Shown: positions 1 through 9,871 of the stretch, one piece after another | Layout: every line of letters begins with the position of its first letter | Position numbering within the stretch: position 1 is the first letter of the stretch | Assembly: GCA_001970955.1 (NCBI GenBank) | Contig: MPUH01000164.1 | Span: forward strand, 1 to 64,000 | Length of the DNA: 64,000 nucleotides | Direction of reading: 5' to 3' | Source of the DNA: Stentor coeruleus | Taxonomy: Eukaryota > Ciliophora > Heterotrichea > Heterotrichida > Stentoridae | Program-made: the position numbers and the translations under genes | Notes under the pieces: generated by a model | What the model saw: only the letters and a program-made list of their open reading frames with translations | Told to the model about the DNA's origin: nothing | The model's database searches: none

Positions 1-843
1 CAATTTCCTGAATGCCAAGTGCTATGCTTAACATTTGGTTCGTTAAAACGTTTTACAAGAAACTTAGAATCTTTAAGTAATCTGAAAATTGCTATTTATG
101 ATGAGTTTGATTTTCTTTTCAATAATGATGATGCAAAAAATACTATTTTATTTATGCAAAGGTATATGAGAAATACTCAGAAAGTGTTATTTTCTGCAAC
201 TATTGATAAAAAGGTTTGGGATATTGTTGAGAAGAATATAGAAAACCCAAAGGTTATTAGGATTGAAAAGAAGGAAGAATTAAGTTTGGAAAAAGTTGAC
301 CAGTTTGCTATAAGATGTGATAAAAACATGAAGTTTGAATGTATCCTTAATATATTATCGAATATAGATTTACGTTGCTGTATAATTTTCATCAACACAA
401 AAATCTACTTAAAAAACCTTGAAGAGTTTTTAGTAAAAGCAGGTTACAAAGTTTCAATTATCGCATCTGAACTTGTTAATGATATTGAAAGAGATACAAT
501 AATAGAAAAAGTACGTAATGGTCAAGTTAAAATTCTTTTAACTACTGATGTTTTAAGTAGAGGTGTTGATTTTAGGCTTGTAAATGTGGTTATAAACTAT
601 GACCTTCCAATAGACTATTCAAATTCTCAAAGAAGAAAAACTGATCCAATAACATATTTACATAGAATAGGAAGAACAGGAAGATATGGAAGAAGAGGAT
701 TAGCTGTGAATCTTGTTTATGATAGGGAAAGCCAATTTGCGTGTGATGAAATAGTGAGTTTTTTCAATAAGCCTATCAAGTTTGTTGATATTGAAAAAAT
801 AGCTGAAGAAGTTAAAAGGGTTAATGGTGATTATGATATTTAA
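1..843 (+). CDS. DEAD-box RNA helicase, DDX19/Dbp5 type (5'-truncated by window edge)
   Basis: The frame is open from base 1 (Q-F-P-E-C-Q-V...), so the true start lies upstream; the GTG at 19 is only an internal Val. What is visible is the second half of RecA domain 1 and all of RecA domain 2. A TFGSLKRF block stands for motif Ib. The DEAD box reads DEFD. Motif III is SAT (FSATI), motif V is TTDVLSRGVDF, and motif VI is HRIGRTGR. The stretch DPITYLHRIGRTGR and the short insert before it are typical of DDX19/Dbp5, the mRNA-export helicase at the nuclear pore. DEAD to DEFD keeps the catalytic D-E pair and the final D but changes the third residue. ATP-dependent RNA or RNP remodelling is the family role. 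Family is confident, the exact orthologue less so. Confidence 0.9.
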   Translation, partial: QFPECQVLCLTFGSLKRFTRNLESLSNLKIAIYDEFDFLFNNDDAKNTILFMQRYMRNTQKVLFSATIDKKVWDIVEKNIENPKVIRIEKKEELSLEKVDQFAIRCDKNMKFECILNILSNIDLRCCIIFINTKIYLKNLEEFLVKAGYKVSIIASELVNDIERDTIIEKVRNGQVKILLTTDVLSRGVDFRLVNVVINYDLPIDYSNSQRRKTDPITYLHRIGRTGRYGRRGLAVNLVYDRESQFACDEIVSFFNKPIKFVDIEKIAEEVKRVNGDYDI

Positions 844-1148
844 TAGATATAGGAATTATGATTATTGAAATAATTTTCTTTTTTGTGTAGGGTTTTTAGT
901 TATCGGATAATTTTTTTTGATTTAAGATGCCTGTTTTGTTAGCTTTATAGTTTTTTGTGTATTTTTAATAGGAAATCGTGATATATTTATCTTTAAAAAA
1001 AGTACCATATCGTCTATATTTATTTTATATCTAAACACCAAGCCAAAGTAAAAACTCAAACTAAAAAAACAAAAAAATATATTCATTCTCTTATACAAAA
1101 ACCTTTAATATTATCTTTAAAAATAATATAAAACTATCTTATCTAAGC
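844..1148. other. Convergent intergenic region
   Basis: About 305 nt between the stops of the helicase (+) and the hydrolase (-). Only AT-rich sequence with A and T homopolymers is visible; no gene is supported. Confidence 0.6.
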
Positions 1149-2210
1149 CTAATCTGCTAAAGCAAGTTTCGGTCCTTCAGGGTTTTCAATAACCACATTC
1201 ACCATTTCATCAGTAACTTGAGTAAAAGTTGATGGATACCAAGGAATCTCACCTTTTTCCTTTTTAATAAATCTTCTCGTAATTGCTGTTGTATAATTAT
1301 AACTCCTTCTAAAACATAACTGCACTTCAATATTATAATCTTGTTCCATACATTGCTTATAAGTTTTATTTAAACCAAGTTGGAAGCTTTTAAAAGCCAC
1401 CTTTACTGATAAAGGACAATTCTTGCATATTTGCTCCATAACTTTTTTAGAAAATTCTGTATCTTTCGCAGCAAGTCTTTGAAGAATAGTTTCTAAACTA
1501 TTCGCTGGAGCAAAAATTTCCTCAATTTCCGGCAAATTTCTCAACAATTTCGATTCGTTATTATGAGGTACTGTAGCAAACATATCCAAGCTTGCCTTAA
1601 TATCCCCAGTTTTCATAATCTCTTGTGTTAAAGCTTGTATTTTATCATCAGTCACATAATGTGTTGTGATTCTAGCCCAATAACAATCATTACCACTTAA
1701 TGTCGCCCCTGTAAGCATTAAATAAAGTCCTACCGCTTTATTTGGAAGATGAGTTAAAAAGTAAGAAGCTCCAGTATCTGGAGCAAGTCCAATAGAATTC
1801 TCAGGCATAGAAAATTTTGTTGTATTAGTTGAAACTCTATATTTGCATGCCATAGCTAAACCATTACCAGCACCAATAGCAAATCCTTGCATAATGACAA
1901 TTGTTTTAGGAAGTTTACTTGCAATGTAAAAAGTTGTTAATTCAGTCCTGTAAAACTCAGGGACCATAAGATCATTTTCAACTGTAGCACTCACATCCCC
2001 ACCTGCACAGTAGCTTTTTGGTAAAGTACTGGCGAATAGGATGGTTTTTTGAGGATTTTGTTGGAGGAGGATTGTGATTGATGAGAGGATTTCGTAGTTG
2101 AATGCGTTTAAGGCTTTTGGACGATTGATTTTTATTGCTACTGCTTTTTCTGACTGCTCACAGAGAACTAGAGGACTTATTTGCCGATAGAGGACGGAAA
2201 GCCTTTCCAT
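1149..2210 (-). CDS. 3-hydroxyisobutyryl-CoA hydrolase (HIBCH) family
   Basis: 353 aa, crotonase-fold enoyl-CoA hydratase/isomerase superfamily. Near the N-terminus INRPKALNAF is the family's opening motif. YCAGGDV forms the first oxyanion-hole segment, and FSMPENSIGLAPDTGASYFL is very close to the HIBCH signature containing the catalytic Glu/Asp. The usual GGGVGLS loop is here GAGNGLA, a notable change. HIBCH releases 3-hydroxyisobutyrate from its CoA ester in mitochondrial valine breakdown; location is inferred from the family. Length is slightly below the usual 380 or so because the N-terminus is short, and no strong mitochondrial presequence is obvious. ATG at 2208-2210 opens the frame. 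It is transcribed away from the + strand gene at 2823, with a 612-nt divergent spacer. A plain enoyl-CoA hydratase is the less likely alternative. Confidence 0.88.
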   Translation of the reverse strand: MERLSVLYRQISPLVLCEQSEKAVAIKINRPKALNAFNYEILSSITILLQQNPQKTILFASTLPKSYCAGGDVSATVENDLMVPEFYRTELTTFYIASKLPKTIVIMQGFAIGAGNGLAMACKYRVSTNTTKFSMPENSIGLAPDTGASYFLTHLPNKAVGLYLMLTGATLSGNDCYWARITTHYVTDDKIQALTQEIMKTGDIKASLDMFATVPHNNESKLLRNLPEIEEIFAPANSLETILQRLAAKDTEFSKKVMEQICKNCPLSVKVAFKSFQLGLNKTYKQCMEQDYNIEVQLCFRRSYNYTTAITRRFIKKEKGEIPWYPSTFTQVTDEMVNVVIENPEGPKLALAD

Positions 2211-2822
2211 TTATATGTGATTACGTCATAAGTTATGAGGTTTTTGTGGGGTTTATGTGAAATAATAGGAATGCTTATTGGGCAGATATAAAAGTGAATA
2301 TCGTAAATTTATAATGCCATTTAGGGAATAATTTTTTTTTGGGTGGAGAAAGTTTTATGTATTGAATAGTTGGCAGGGTGGAATGGTTTGAAAATAGTCT
2401 TTGTTAAAACAGTGATTTATATATGCAATATTATAATTATCCTATACACTATAATAATAATTTTTGCTAAACTCTCTCTTCAGTAAAGATATCTCGAAAT
2501 ATATATATAATATCCAAATAAAGCCTAGCCTCTATCTAAAACATACTAACAAATCCTAACAACTAAAACCTAAAAACCTTTTCATAACCCAAACCTCCAT
2601 ATCAAACCAACTCAAAATTTCATAATCCAAAACTTCAAATCAAATAAAACCAAAACCCCATCTCATAACTCCTATTTTAAAAATTCCACCACCTCTCTTA
2701 ACTTAAATCCAAATCAAAACCTAAAACTTTCACAAACTCCTCTTATCCTCCACCTTCACCTATAAAACTCCTCATCACAAAAAAACCCACAATTCTTAAA
2801 ATAACCCCTATAATAATCTCAA
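2211..2822. promoter_or_regulatory. Divergent promoter region with opposite base skews
   Basis: Spacer between two divergently transcribed genes. The left half, serving the - strand gene, is G-rich and C-poor on the + strand. The right half is the reverse: from 2529 to the ATG at 2823 there is no G at all. The switch lies near 2450. No defined promoter motif can be named. Confidence 0.55.
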
Positions 2823-3560
2823 ATGGGAGGTAAAGCTTCTAAAATCCCACCACCAATTCCTGGGCATTTACTAGCTTTTACAGGCATAGAAGAATTCGAC
2901 AAAATCTACAAAAGCCTTGAAAACTCAGTCAAAAAAATCCGTGAGGCAGAAATCGATCTAAACATGCACACAACTGATTTCATCAGAAGTCTCGGGGCAA
3001 AAGAAGTTTGGGAAATCAAACCTAATATGCAAAAACTTATCCAAGTCCTTCTTGTAATAATATCAGCAGAAGGAAATGGTACATTAACTGACTTTGTTGA
3101 GTATTCAACTGAGTTCCCTTATTTAATCATTCAAAGGATAAAACTCACAAAAAGTACTCAAAAAGTTGCTGACCATTTCAAAAAACTCATGGATTTACTT
3201 CAAGTTCTTCCTAAAAACATAACGAAATCAGTAATGAAACTTAATGGGAAAATAGACAATGTTAGGTTTTTTCAAAATGAAGTAGCTAAAAAAACGATAT
3301 CTTTGAATTATTGTATGAGAGATAAACTTACTGCTATTAGTGTGGCTGTGAGTAATTATAATTATTGTGATAATGCTTTGAAAGTATCGCAAGAGATGGA
3401 GAAAATTAGTAATGAAGTTATTACTGAGGTTTGTAATGCTGTACAGAAAGCACAGGTTTCTCCGCATTGTGAGATTTTGGCGAGTAGAGGTTTGCAAGCG
3501 GCGTCGGAAGGGTTGACTAAGCCCAAGTCGATTGTTAAGAAGTTTTGGCCTTTGGTTTAA
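2823..3560 (+). CDS. Unrecognised protein with N-myristoylation-type start (MGGKASK)
   Basis: 245 aa, not recognised. The N-terminus MGGKASKIPPP has Gly2, a small residue at position 6 (Ser) and Lys at 7, a good N-myristoyltransferase consensus, so membrane attachment is inferred. The rest is predicted to be mainly helical, with heptad-like patterns around residues 90-160 (LLVIISAEGN, KKLMDLLQVL). There is no signal peptide or TM segment. The ATG is the first one after a 296-nt tract with no G, which supports the start. The coding strand turns from C-rich at the 5' end to G-rich at the 3' end. The next two + strand genes (5081, 6416) also begin Met-Gly. Confidence 0.8.
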   Translation: MGGKASKIPPPIPGHLLAFTGIEEFDKIYKSLENSVKKIREAEIDLNMHTTDFIRSLGAKEVWEIKPNMQKLIQVLLVIISAEGNGTLTDFVEYSTEFPYLIIQRIKLTKSTQKVADHFKKLMDLLQVLPKNITKSVMKLNGKIDNVRFFQNEVAKKTISLNYCMRDKLTAISVAVSNYNYCDNALKVSQEMEKISNEVITEVCNAVQKAQVSPHCEILASRGLQAASEGLTKPKSIVKKFWPLV

Positions 3561-5080
3561 TATTTTAATGGCTTTTTTTGGTGTTAAGAGGGTTTTTTGG
3601 AGGAGAAGTTTGGAGATTATCGTTAGGGGTTATTTTGAAGGAAAGAGGAGGATTTTTATGGGATTTGAGTGTATGAGAAAGTTATTTTTTTGGATTCAGG
3701 AATTTTAGTGGGTGTTAAATTTGTGAATTTTTTTGGGTTATGCTAGAGTTTGCAGTGTATTTTATTGATTATTGATTTTTATATATAATAGTTAAATAAT
3801 TACTTTTCAATAGCAATCAAGCAAGCTTCTATCAATTTTTTTTACACAAATTTTAATATACCTTCTAATATAAACAATTTTCCTATCTTATCTACCCAAC
3901 CGATTCATCCATTAAAATTAATTACATCTATTTGCTTAGGTAAAAAAATCATACTAAAGCACTCACTTCCTATATAAACCTAAAAATCTCATATTTTTTC
4001 CATCATCTTTAATATCCCATCATATTTCTAATATCCCTAAAAATCTTCAATATCCTATCATCCTATATATAATAATAAGTAATATAAAAGCCTCTTAGAA
4101 GCCCAAAGGCAATATGTAAAATTATCTCTTAAAATTTGCTGATTTTCATTATGATATTTTCAGTCTTCATAAACATATTTTTTATTTAACTTATCCCGAA
4201 GCAATCATATTTGAGCCTTACAAGAATAAATTAGTGTTTCTTCATTTAAAAGTACTTATTCTAATTCAAATAAGAAAACATTATGTAATCTAATAATTAT
4301 TATATATAAAAAGATAGTCATACTCAGAATAATATTCTAATTTAGTTTTTGTGAATATTTTATTATATCTATATCTTAGAATAATCTATATTTCAGACCA
4401 TTAAAAAATGATAATTATTATAAAAGCTTCCTTAATAATCCCTTTTGATGAAATTGTGGTGTATAACAATACAAAAATAATGCGTATAGCACTTGTAAAA
4501 TTATCTTTAAATTATGACCATAGATTTCTGTTTTATGATATTTTTACGATTTTTATTACTCCTTTGGTAGAGGAAGAAATGACTATACTATAATATCTTT
4601 CTTCTAGTTTGTATAGTAAAAATATACAAGTTTTCTGTTAGGTTCCTATTTTTTTTGTATGAATTCAGAGGGTAAAAATGGAATTTTTACATCAAAATTT
4701 TTGCGTTATAAAACCTTATATAAAGTATAAAAGCTAAAACTATGATTAAAACAATTGTTTGCACAATTTTTTTGTTAGAAAACTTCAGATTCAACATTTT
4801 TTATAATGATTTTCCAAACACATATTTTTGATAATATTTTATAATTACAGTATCAATAAATCCACTGATATAATTAACAATCTTTTTTCATATCAATAAA
4901 TACATTATATCAACAAAACCCACATAGCATCAACACAATTTCCTTTAAATCACAAAACCTCAAACCCAAAATTCTTCTAAAAACCTCCTATCCTTTCTAA
5001 TCCTCCAACCTAATTTTCTTACAATCATCACACAAATCCAAAACACCAAATAAAATCTCCCTCCTAAAAAACCTAATAAA
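3561..5080. other. Long intergenic region (1.5 kb)
   Basis: G-rich, C-poor just after 3560, AT-rich in the middle, C-rich and G-poor in the last 180 nt before the ATG at 5081. A 61-codon open frame at 4408-4593 has no recognisable content and is not called. No repeat or RNA gene seen. Confidence 0.5.
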
Positions 5081-5752
5081 ATGGGGGCAAGTTTTTCCCT
5101 TGACTACATAAAACCTCTCATCTCATCTGAATTCCTCCGAGTCAAAACCGAACCAAAAAGAGATTATCTCAAGCTTTCTGAAATCCTCCAAATTAAAGCC
5201 CCTGAAGAAATTTCAATAAACTTCTACCACATAGGGACCCTATTCAAATTAGATGAAGACAAAGATGGAAGATTCACATTACAAGACTTAGAAAACTATG
5301 CATCTTTTTGTGATTCTAAACAAAAAGAATACAAACCACATGAAATGCAAGCAATGCTCCAAGGGGTTTGCACTTTACTAATGTGGCAAAGTGTATCTAG
5401 TGAAGATGGGAGGACTGATTTTGAAGCTTGGATTGGAAGAATTTTATATGAAAATGAGCAAGTTGAAGAATTTGATTGTAAACCTGGGGTTTTGTTTATA
5501 AGTAGATATACTTTATTGCATTTGTTTGAGATTTTGAATGTAAAAGCTACACATGGGGTTGAATTTCAAATGTTTTTTGATTTGTTACAGAGGGTTGCTG
5601 AGGAAGAAGGACTTATGGATATAGAAAATTCTGAACTTGATGATTATGTGCCGATAGATGTGTGTCAGAATTTTGCTAGGCATTTTATTGAAGGGTTTGC
5701 TAGGTTGGTTGATCAGTTGGGTGTTGCTCAAAAGCCAAAATCTGAAAGTTAA
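5081..5752 (+). CDS. EF-hand protein with N-myristoylation-type start (MGASFS)
   Basis: 223 aa. Residues 58-69 (DEDKDGRFTLQD) form a canonical 12-residue EF-hand loop: Asp at positions 1, 3 and 5, Gly at 6, a hydrophobic residue at 8. The last position is Asp instead of the usual Glu, which often lowers Ca2+ affinity. A second, degenerate loop may lie near residues 105-118 (SEDGRTDFEAW). The N-terminus MGASFSLDY fits N-myristoylation, giving a calcium-sensor-on-membrane layout such as recoverin or calcineurin-B-like proteins use, but I cannot assign it to one of those families. ATG follows a C-rich, G-poor leader. It is the middle of three adjacent + strand genes with MG starts. Confidence 0.85.
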   Translation: MGASFSLDYIKPLISSEFLRVKTEPKRDYLKLSEILQIKAPEEISINFYHIGTLFKLDEDKDGRFTLQDLENYASFCDSKQKEYKPHEMQAMLQGVCTLLMWQSVSSEDGRTDFEAWIGRILYENEQVEEFDCKPGVLFISRYTLLHLFEILNVKATHGVEFQMFFDLLQRVAEEEGLMDIENSELDDYVPIDVCQNFARHFIEGFARLVDQLGVAQKPKSES

Positions 5753-6415
5753 AGGTATGAATTACTTATAATTGTGTATAAAAAAAATTGTTTTAATATA
5801 TGAGTTGTTGTAAGTGTTTTTTAATCGATAGTTATGGTTGAAGTTGGACTGGCTTTTGAATCTATTTTAACTAGGAATGATGATATTTATAGTTTTGAAT
5901 TTGTTTATAGGTAATGAACATTATGGTTTTGATTGTATTGAATTATAAGAAGTTGGAAGAGGTTTTAAAGATTATAGTTTTTTGAGTTTAGTATAGAAAT
6001 TTGGTATTGATAAAAAAAATTATGATTTTAGTGTAGATCGTTGAAGGGGTATACATTGCGAATATAATCTTTGGCAGAAAGTCTTACAGGATTTTTAGAT
6101 TTCACGCTCATCATAATGATTTTGTAGAAAAGTTCACATATTTGCTTCGGTTAGTTTTGATAGAATTAGTATTTATTACCGTTCAGGATGGAATATCATA
6201 GTTGAGAATGCTTAAAATTGGGTGCAAATATTATAGGATGATTTTGGGATGGGTTAGTAGGAGATTAAGTCTCTTTTTGTGAAAAGAATATATCTCGGTC
6301 CAATCAAAATGGGTGTTAAAAAAACACACATTCCTTATTTAAACCACAAAAACTAACACAATTTATCTTCCAAAAAAAAAATTTAACATTACAATTAACA
6401 GGATATTCTAATAAT
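5753..6415. other. Intergenic region
   Basis: 663 nt, G-rich and C-poor over most of its length (3' flank of the EF-hand gene), then A-rich before the ATG at 6416. No gene or repeat is visible. Confidence 0.5.
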
Positions 6416-7054
6416 ATGGGAGCTAAACTACCTAAAGACCTCCTAAAAGCAGAAAAGTCCAAACTCGATAACTTCGAAGGACTGTTTATGAGAAAAATCT
6501 ATGATTTCAACACCTTTCAAACCAAAGACGACGACGATGCATGGGAAAAAGTTAAAATCAAAATCCATCAAGCCAAAATCGAATGCCACCAGAACCACAA
6601 TATTGAAATCCATAATATCGATTGTGATTTTCTAATCTTTCATCAAAATCACCGAAACAAAGAGTTAGTTTTATGTTTAATATCTGAGAAAAAGATCTGG
6701 AAAATCCAAGCATTGAATTTACGCCAATTTCTTGACACATCGACAATACTTATGAACTCAAAAATCCCAACTTGGTCTATATCTCCAGTTTGCCAATTAT
6801 GTTCTAAAGCATTTAGTATAGCAAAAAGACGTCATCATTGTAGAAATTGTGGGAAAAATATATGCAAAAAATGCATTTTGGTCACAGACTATGGAATTGA
6901 AGGTTTTTGCAAGCTTACAAAAGTATGCAAAAGCTGTTATATTCTTATAGATGGGCAAATTGGTATAATTAAAAATATAGAAAGAAGTTGCATTGGGAGA
7001 AAAGATGAATCTGTAAAATCATTTATACCTTCCAGCAGTGGGAAACAAATTTAA
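6416..7054 (+). CDS. FYVE zinc-finger protein
   Basis: 212 aa. The FYVE domain is at about residues 118-178: Trp120, Cys126-x2-Cys129, the basic RRHHCRNCG patch (138-146), Cys150-x2-Cys153, Cys165, then the VCKSC pair (171, 174). These eight zinc ligands and the basic patch bind PtdIns3P on endosomes in known FYVE proteins. The usual WxxD reads WSIS, so the Asp that helps hold the lipid head group is missing. The first 110 residues have no domain I recognise; they include a PH-like stretch (LVLCLISEKKIWKIQAL) that could be chance. The N-terminus MGAKLPKD starts Met-Gly but is a weaker myristoylation fit. It converges on the Hsp70 gene with only 80 nt between stops. Confidence 0.9.
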   Translation: MGAKLPKDLLKAEKSKLDNFEGLFMRKIYDFNTFQTKDDDDAWEKVKIKIHQAKIECHQNHNIEIHNIDCDFLIFHQNHRNKELVLCLISEKKIWKIQALNLRQFLDTSTILMNSKIPTWSISPVCQLCSKAFSIAKRRHHCRNCGKNICKKCILVTDYGIEGFCKLTKVCKSCYILIDGQIGIIKNIERSCIGRKDESVKSFIPSSSGKQI

Positions 7055-7134
7055 ATGTTTTTTTCAGTTTATGTAATATAATATGTTAAAAAGAAGACTA
7101 TATGATAAATATCTTACTAATTTTGATTAATTAT

Positions 7135-9006
7135 TCATAATGATGGTATAAAACTAGCCCCATGACTTTCTTGTATACGTTTAACAACCCCATTACAAAC
7201 CCTTTCAAGGAACGCAATTTTATCATTAAACTCCTGAGTTTCAGCTTCATGATGTTCATCCAACCATCTCTTGCATTCATCAACCGCATCTTGAACCTGT
7301 TTTTTTTCTTCATCCGATGCATGTTCCACAAAATCACTCTGTCTAATCGTAAAATTTATATTATAAATAATAGACTCCAGCTTATTTCTAGCTTCCATCC
7401 TTTCTTTTAATTGCAAATCCTGTGCTCGAAATAACTCAGCCTCTATAAGCATCCTTTGTATATCCTCTACAGTAAACCTAGACCTATCTCCAGTTATACT
7501 AATATGATTGCATTTTAATGTTGCTTTATCAACAGCCGTAACATTCATAATCCCATTTGAGTCAACTTCAAATGTCACTTCAATCTGTGGAACACCACGT
7601 GGAGCTATTGGTATACCTTCAAGAGTAAATTTGCCTAATAAATTACAGTCACAAGTCATTGGCCTTTCTCCTTCAAATACTTGTATACAAACAGTTCTTT
7701 GCCCATCATTATATGTTGTAAAAATCTGAGACTTACTAACTGGTATTTTTGTATTTCTCTGAACAAGTTTAGTCATAATCCCTCCTGCAGTCTCAATACC
7801 TAAACTTAAAGGTACAACATCTAATAATATCATATTTCTTACACTTTCATGTTCTTCACCAGCTAATACTGCAGCTTGTACTGCAGCACCATATGCTACA
7901 GCTTCATCTGGGTTTATAGATCTACATGGTTCCCTTCCTTTAAAAAACATTTTTATAAGCTCTTGGATTTTTGGTATTCTTGTTGATCCACCAACAAGAA
8001 CTATTTCATGAATTTGATTAATATTCATTTCAGCATCTTGTAATACTGCTTTTAAAGGATTTAAACATGCTTGGAAATAGTCTATGTTGAGCTCTTCAAA
8101 TTTGGAACGGGTTATTGTTGTAAAATAATCCTCACCTTCAGATAATGATTCTATTTCTATTGAAGCTTGATGAGTTGAAGATAATGTACGCTTTGCCCGC
8201 TCGCAAGCTGAACGTAAACGACGTAAGGCACGAGGGTTTGACATTATGTTGATGTTGGATTTTTTTAAAAAATCTTCAGCGCAGTATTCAACTAAGCGGT
8301 TGTCGAAATCCTCACCTCCTAAATGCGTATTGCCAGCTGTAGCTAAAACTTCAAAAACTCCATCTTCAATACTCAAAAGTGATACATCAAAAGTTCCCCC
8401 GCCTAAATCAATTATCATAACGTTCATTTCACCACGAGTTCTCTTATCAAGCCCATAAGCAATTGCAGCTGCAGTAGGTTCATTTAATATCCTTTTAACA
8501 TCTAATCCTGATATTATCCCAGCATCTCTTGTTGCCTTTCTTTGTGCATCTGTAAAATATGCAGGAACTGTAATTACAGCATTTTTTACTCGTTGACCTA
8601 AATATGACTCTGCAATTTCTTTCATTTTAGCTAAGACCATTGAAGAAATTTCCTCAGCATAGAATTTCTTTTCCTCACCTTTATGTTTTATTAGTATCTG
8701 AGGCTTTCCATCTTCAGCACAAATTACTTTAAAAGGCCAAAGTTTCATATCCCGTTGAACAAGAGGGTCATCGAATTTTCTTCCTATGAGTCTTTTAGCA
8801 TCAAAAATAGTATTCTCAGGGTTTCTGGCAACTTGATTCCTAGCAGCTTCTCCAACAAATCTTTCATTATTAGAAAAAGCTACATAAGAAGGTGTTGTTC
8901 TATTCCCTTGATCATTAGGTATAATTTCAACTCGATTATTCCTCCAAACACCAACACAACTATAAGTTGTCCCTAAATCAATTCCAATACTAATTTCTCT
9001 GTTCAT
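7135..9006 (-). CDS. Hsp70-family chaperone without the EEVD tail
   Basis: 623 aa. All Hsp70 signatures are present: [15 protein letters not shown] near the N-terminus, the [14 protein letters not shown] phosphate loop, and [13 protein letters not shown]. The substrate-binding domain ([16 protein letters not shown]) and a helical lid follow. There is no signal or transit peptide, so a cytosolic or nuclear site is inferred. Cytosolic Hsp70s normally end in a GGMP-rich tail and EEVD, which docks TPR co-chaperones; this one ends [10 protein letters not shown] and is about 20-30 residues short. A perfect heat-shock element lies about 43 nt upstream of the ATG, and a 118-bp tandem duplication lies farther upstream. 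It is likely a stress-inducible but divergent paralogue. Confidence 0.95.
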   Translation of the reverse strand: MNREISIGIDLGTTYSCVGVWRNNRVEIIPNDQGNRTTPSYVAFSNNERFVGEAARNQVARNPENTIFDAKRLIGRKFDDPLVQRDMKLWPFKVICAEDGKPQILIKHKGEEKKFYAEEISSMVLAKMKEIAESYLGQRVKNAVITVPAYFTDAQRKATRDAGIISGLDVKRILNEPTAAAIAYGLDKRTRGEMNVMIIDLGGGTFDVSLLSIEDGVFEVLATAGNTHLGGEDFDNRLVEYCAEDFLKKSNINIMSNPRALRRLRSACERAKRTLSSTHQASIEIESLSEGEDYFTTITRSKFEELNIDYFQACLNPLKAVLQDAEMNINQIHEIVLVGGSTRIPKIQELIKMFFKGREPCRSINPDEAVAYGAAVQAAVLAGEEHESVRNMILLDVVPLSLGIETAGGIMTKLVQRNTKIPVSKSQIFTTYNDGQRTVCIQVFEGERPMTCDCNLLGKFTLEGIPIAPRGVPQIEVTFEVDSNGIMNVTAVDKATLKCNHISITGDRSRFTVEDIQRMLIEAELFRAQDLQLKERMEARNKLESIIYNINFTIRQSDFVEHASDEEKKQVQDAVDECKRWLDEHHEAETQEFNDKIAFLERVCNGVVKRIQESHGASFIPSL

Positions 9007-9048
9007 ATTTTTAAATTTGACTTCATTTTTCCACTTTTATATTATATA

Positions 9049-9061
9049 GAAAATTCTAGAA
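9049..9061 (-). promoter_or_regulatory. Heat-shock element upstream of Hsp70
   Basis: GAAAATTCTAGAA is a perfect three-unit heat-shock element (GAA-nn-TTC-nn-GAA), the binding site of trimeric HSF. It sits 43-55 nt upstream of the Hsp70 start codon. It is the only such exact triple I noticed in this spacer. Function is inferred from motif and position. Confidence 0.75.
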
Positions 9062-9119
9062 TTAGCATTTTTAGTAGATTGGCAAAATTTTAAGATATAA
9101 AATTAGCATGGGTTTTTTG

Positions 9120-9355
9120 GATAAAGTTTTAAGAAGGATTAAAGGAATTTTATGATAGAAAAAGTGATAAAGTTGGATTTACATGATTTTTAGTGTTTTT
9201 ATTTTAGAGAAAAAAAGGTATATGGAGAATTTAAATAGATAAAGTTTTAAGAAGGATTAAAGGAATTTTATGATAGAAAAAGTGATAAGGTTGGATTTAC
9301 ATGATTTTTAGTGTTTTTATTTTAGAGAAAAAAAGGTATATGGAGAATTTAAAAT
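9120..9355. repeat. 118-bp tandem duplication, two copies
   Basis: Copy 1 begins near 9120 and copy 2 near 9238, with a period of 118 bp. The copies match base for base apart from one A/G difference (gataaag versus gataagg). It lies 114-350 nt upstream of the Hsp70 ATG. Near-identity points to a recent duplication or an assembly repeat. Confidence 0.9.
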
Positions 9356-9871
9356 AGATATTATTTGAAGATTTTATGGTATTGAGATGGATAAAAAGGT
9401 TTTTGATGTTAGAGTGATTATGTGATGTGATTAAGAGTATTTTTTTGTTTTTAGGTTTTGAATATGTGAGAGAAAAAATATTTTAAAGGATATAAAGGAA
9501 AGCATAGGAAGATTGAATAAGGGGTTATATTATAAGGATATTTATTAAGATATAAGTGAGATGTTTATGTTTTCTTATAAAAACTAAAAGATAAGTTTAT
9601 GTATTTTCATACAAATTTTGTTGTGGATTTAGGTTTGAGATTATTGTATATTTTTACTATACAAGTTTACATAATATTATTATAATACCTAATTTTATAT
9701 ATCTCAAACATATCAAATCATCATGCAACTCAGTTTTTTAGTCATAAAAATTCTTAGATTTTTTCACTAATAAATCCCTCACAAACTAATAAATATCACA
9801 TCTAACATTTATAATATTTCCGTAACAATATATAATAAAATATAGTTATTTAATACAAAACTCAAAACAAC
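9356..9871. other. Intergenic region
   Basis: AT-rich. Its left part continues the G-rich, C-poor flank of the Hsp70 gene; its right part is C-rich on the + strand, fitting the 3' flank of the - strand gene at 9872. No gene seen. Confidence 0.5.

Noticed and set aside
4408-4593. 61-codon open frame in the 3.6-5.1 kb spacer
   Set aside because: AT-rich, no motif, no C-rich leader; within chance for this composition.
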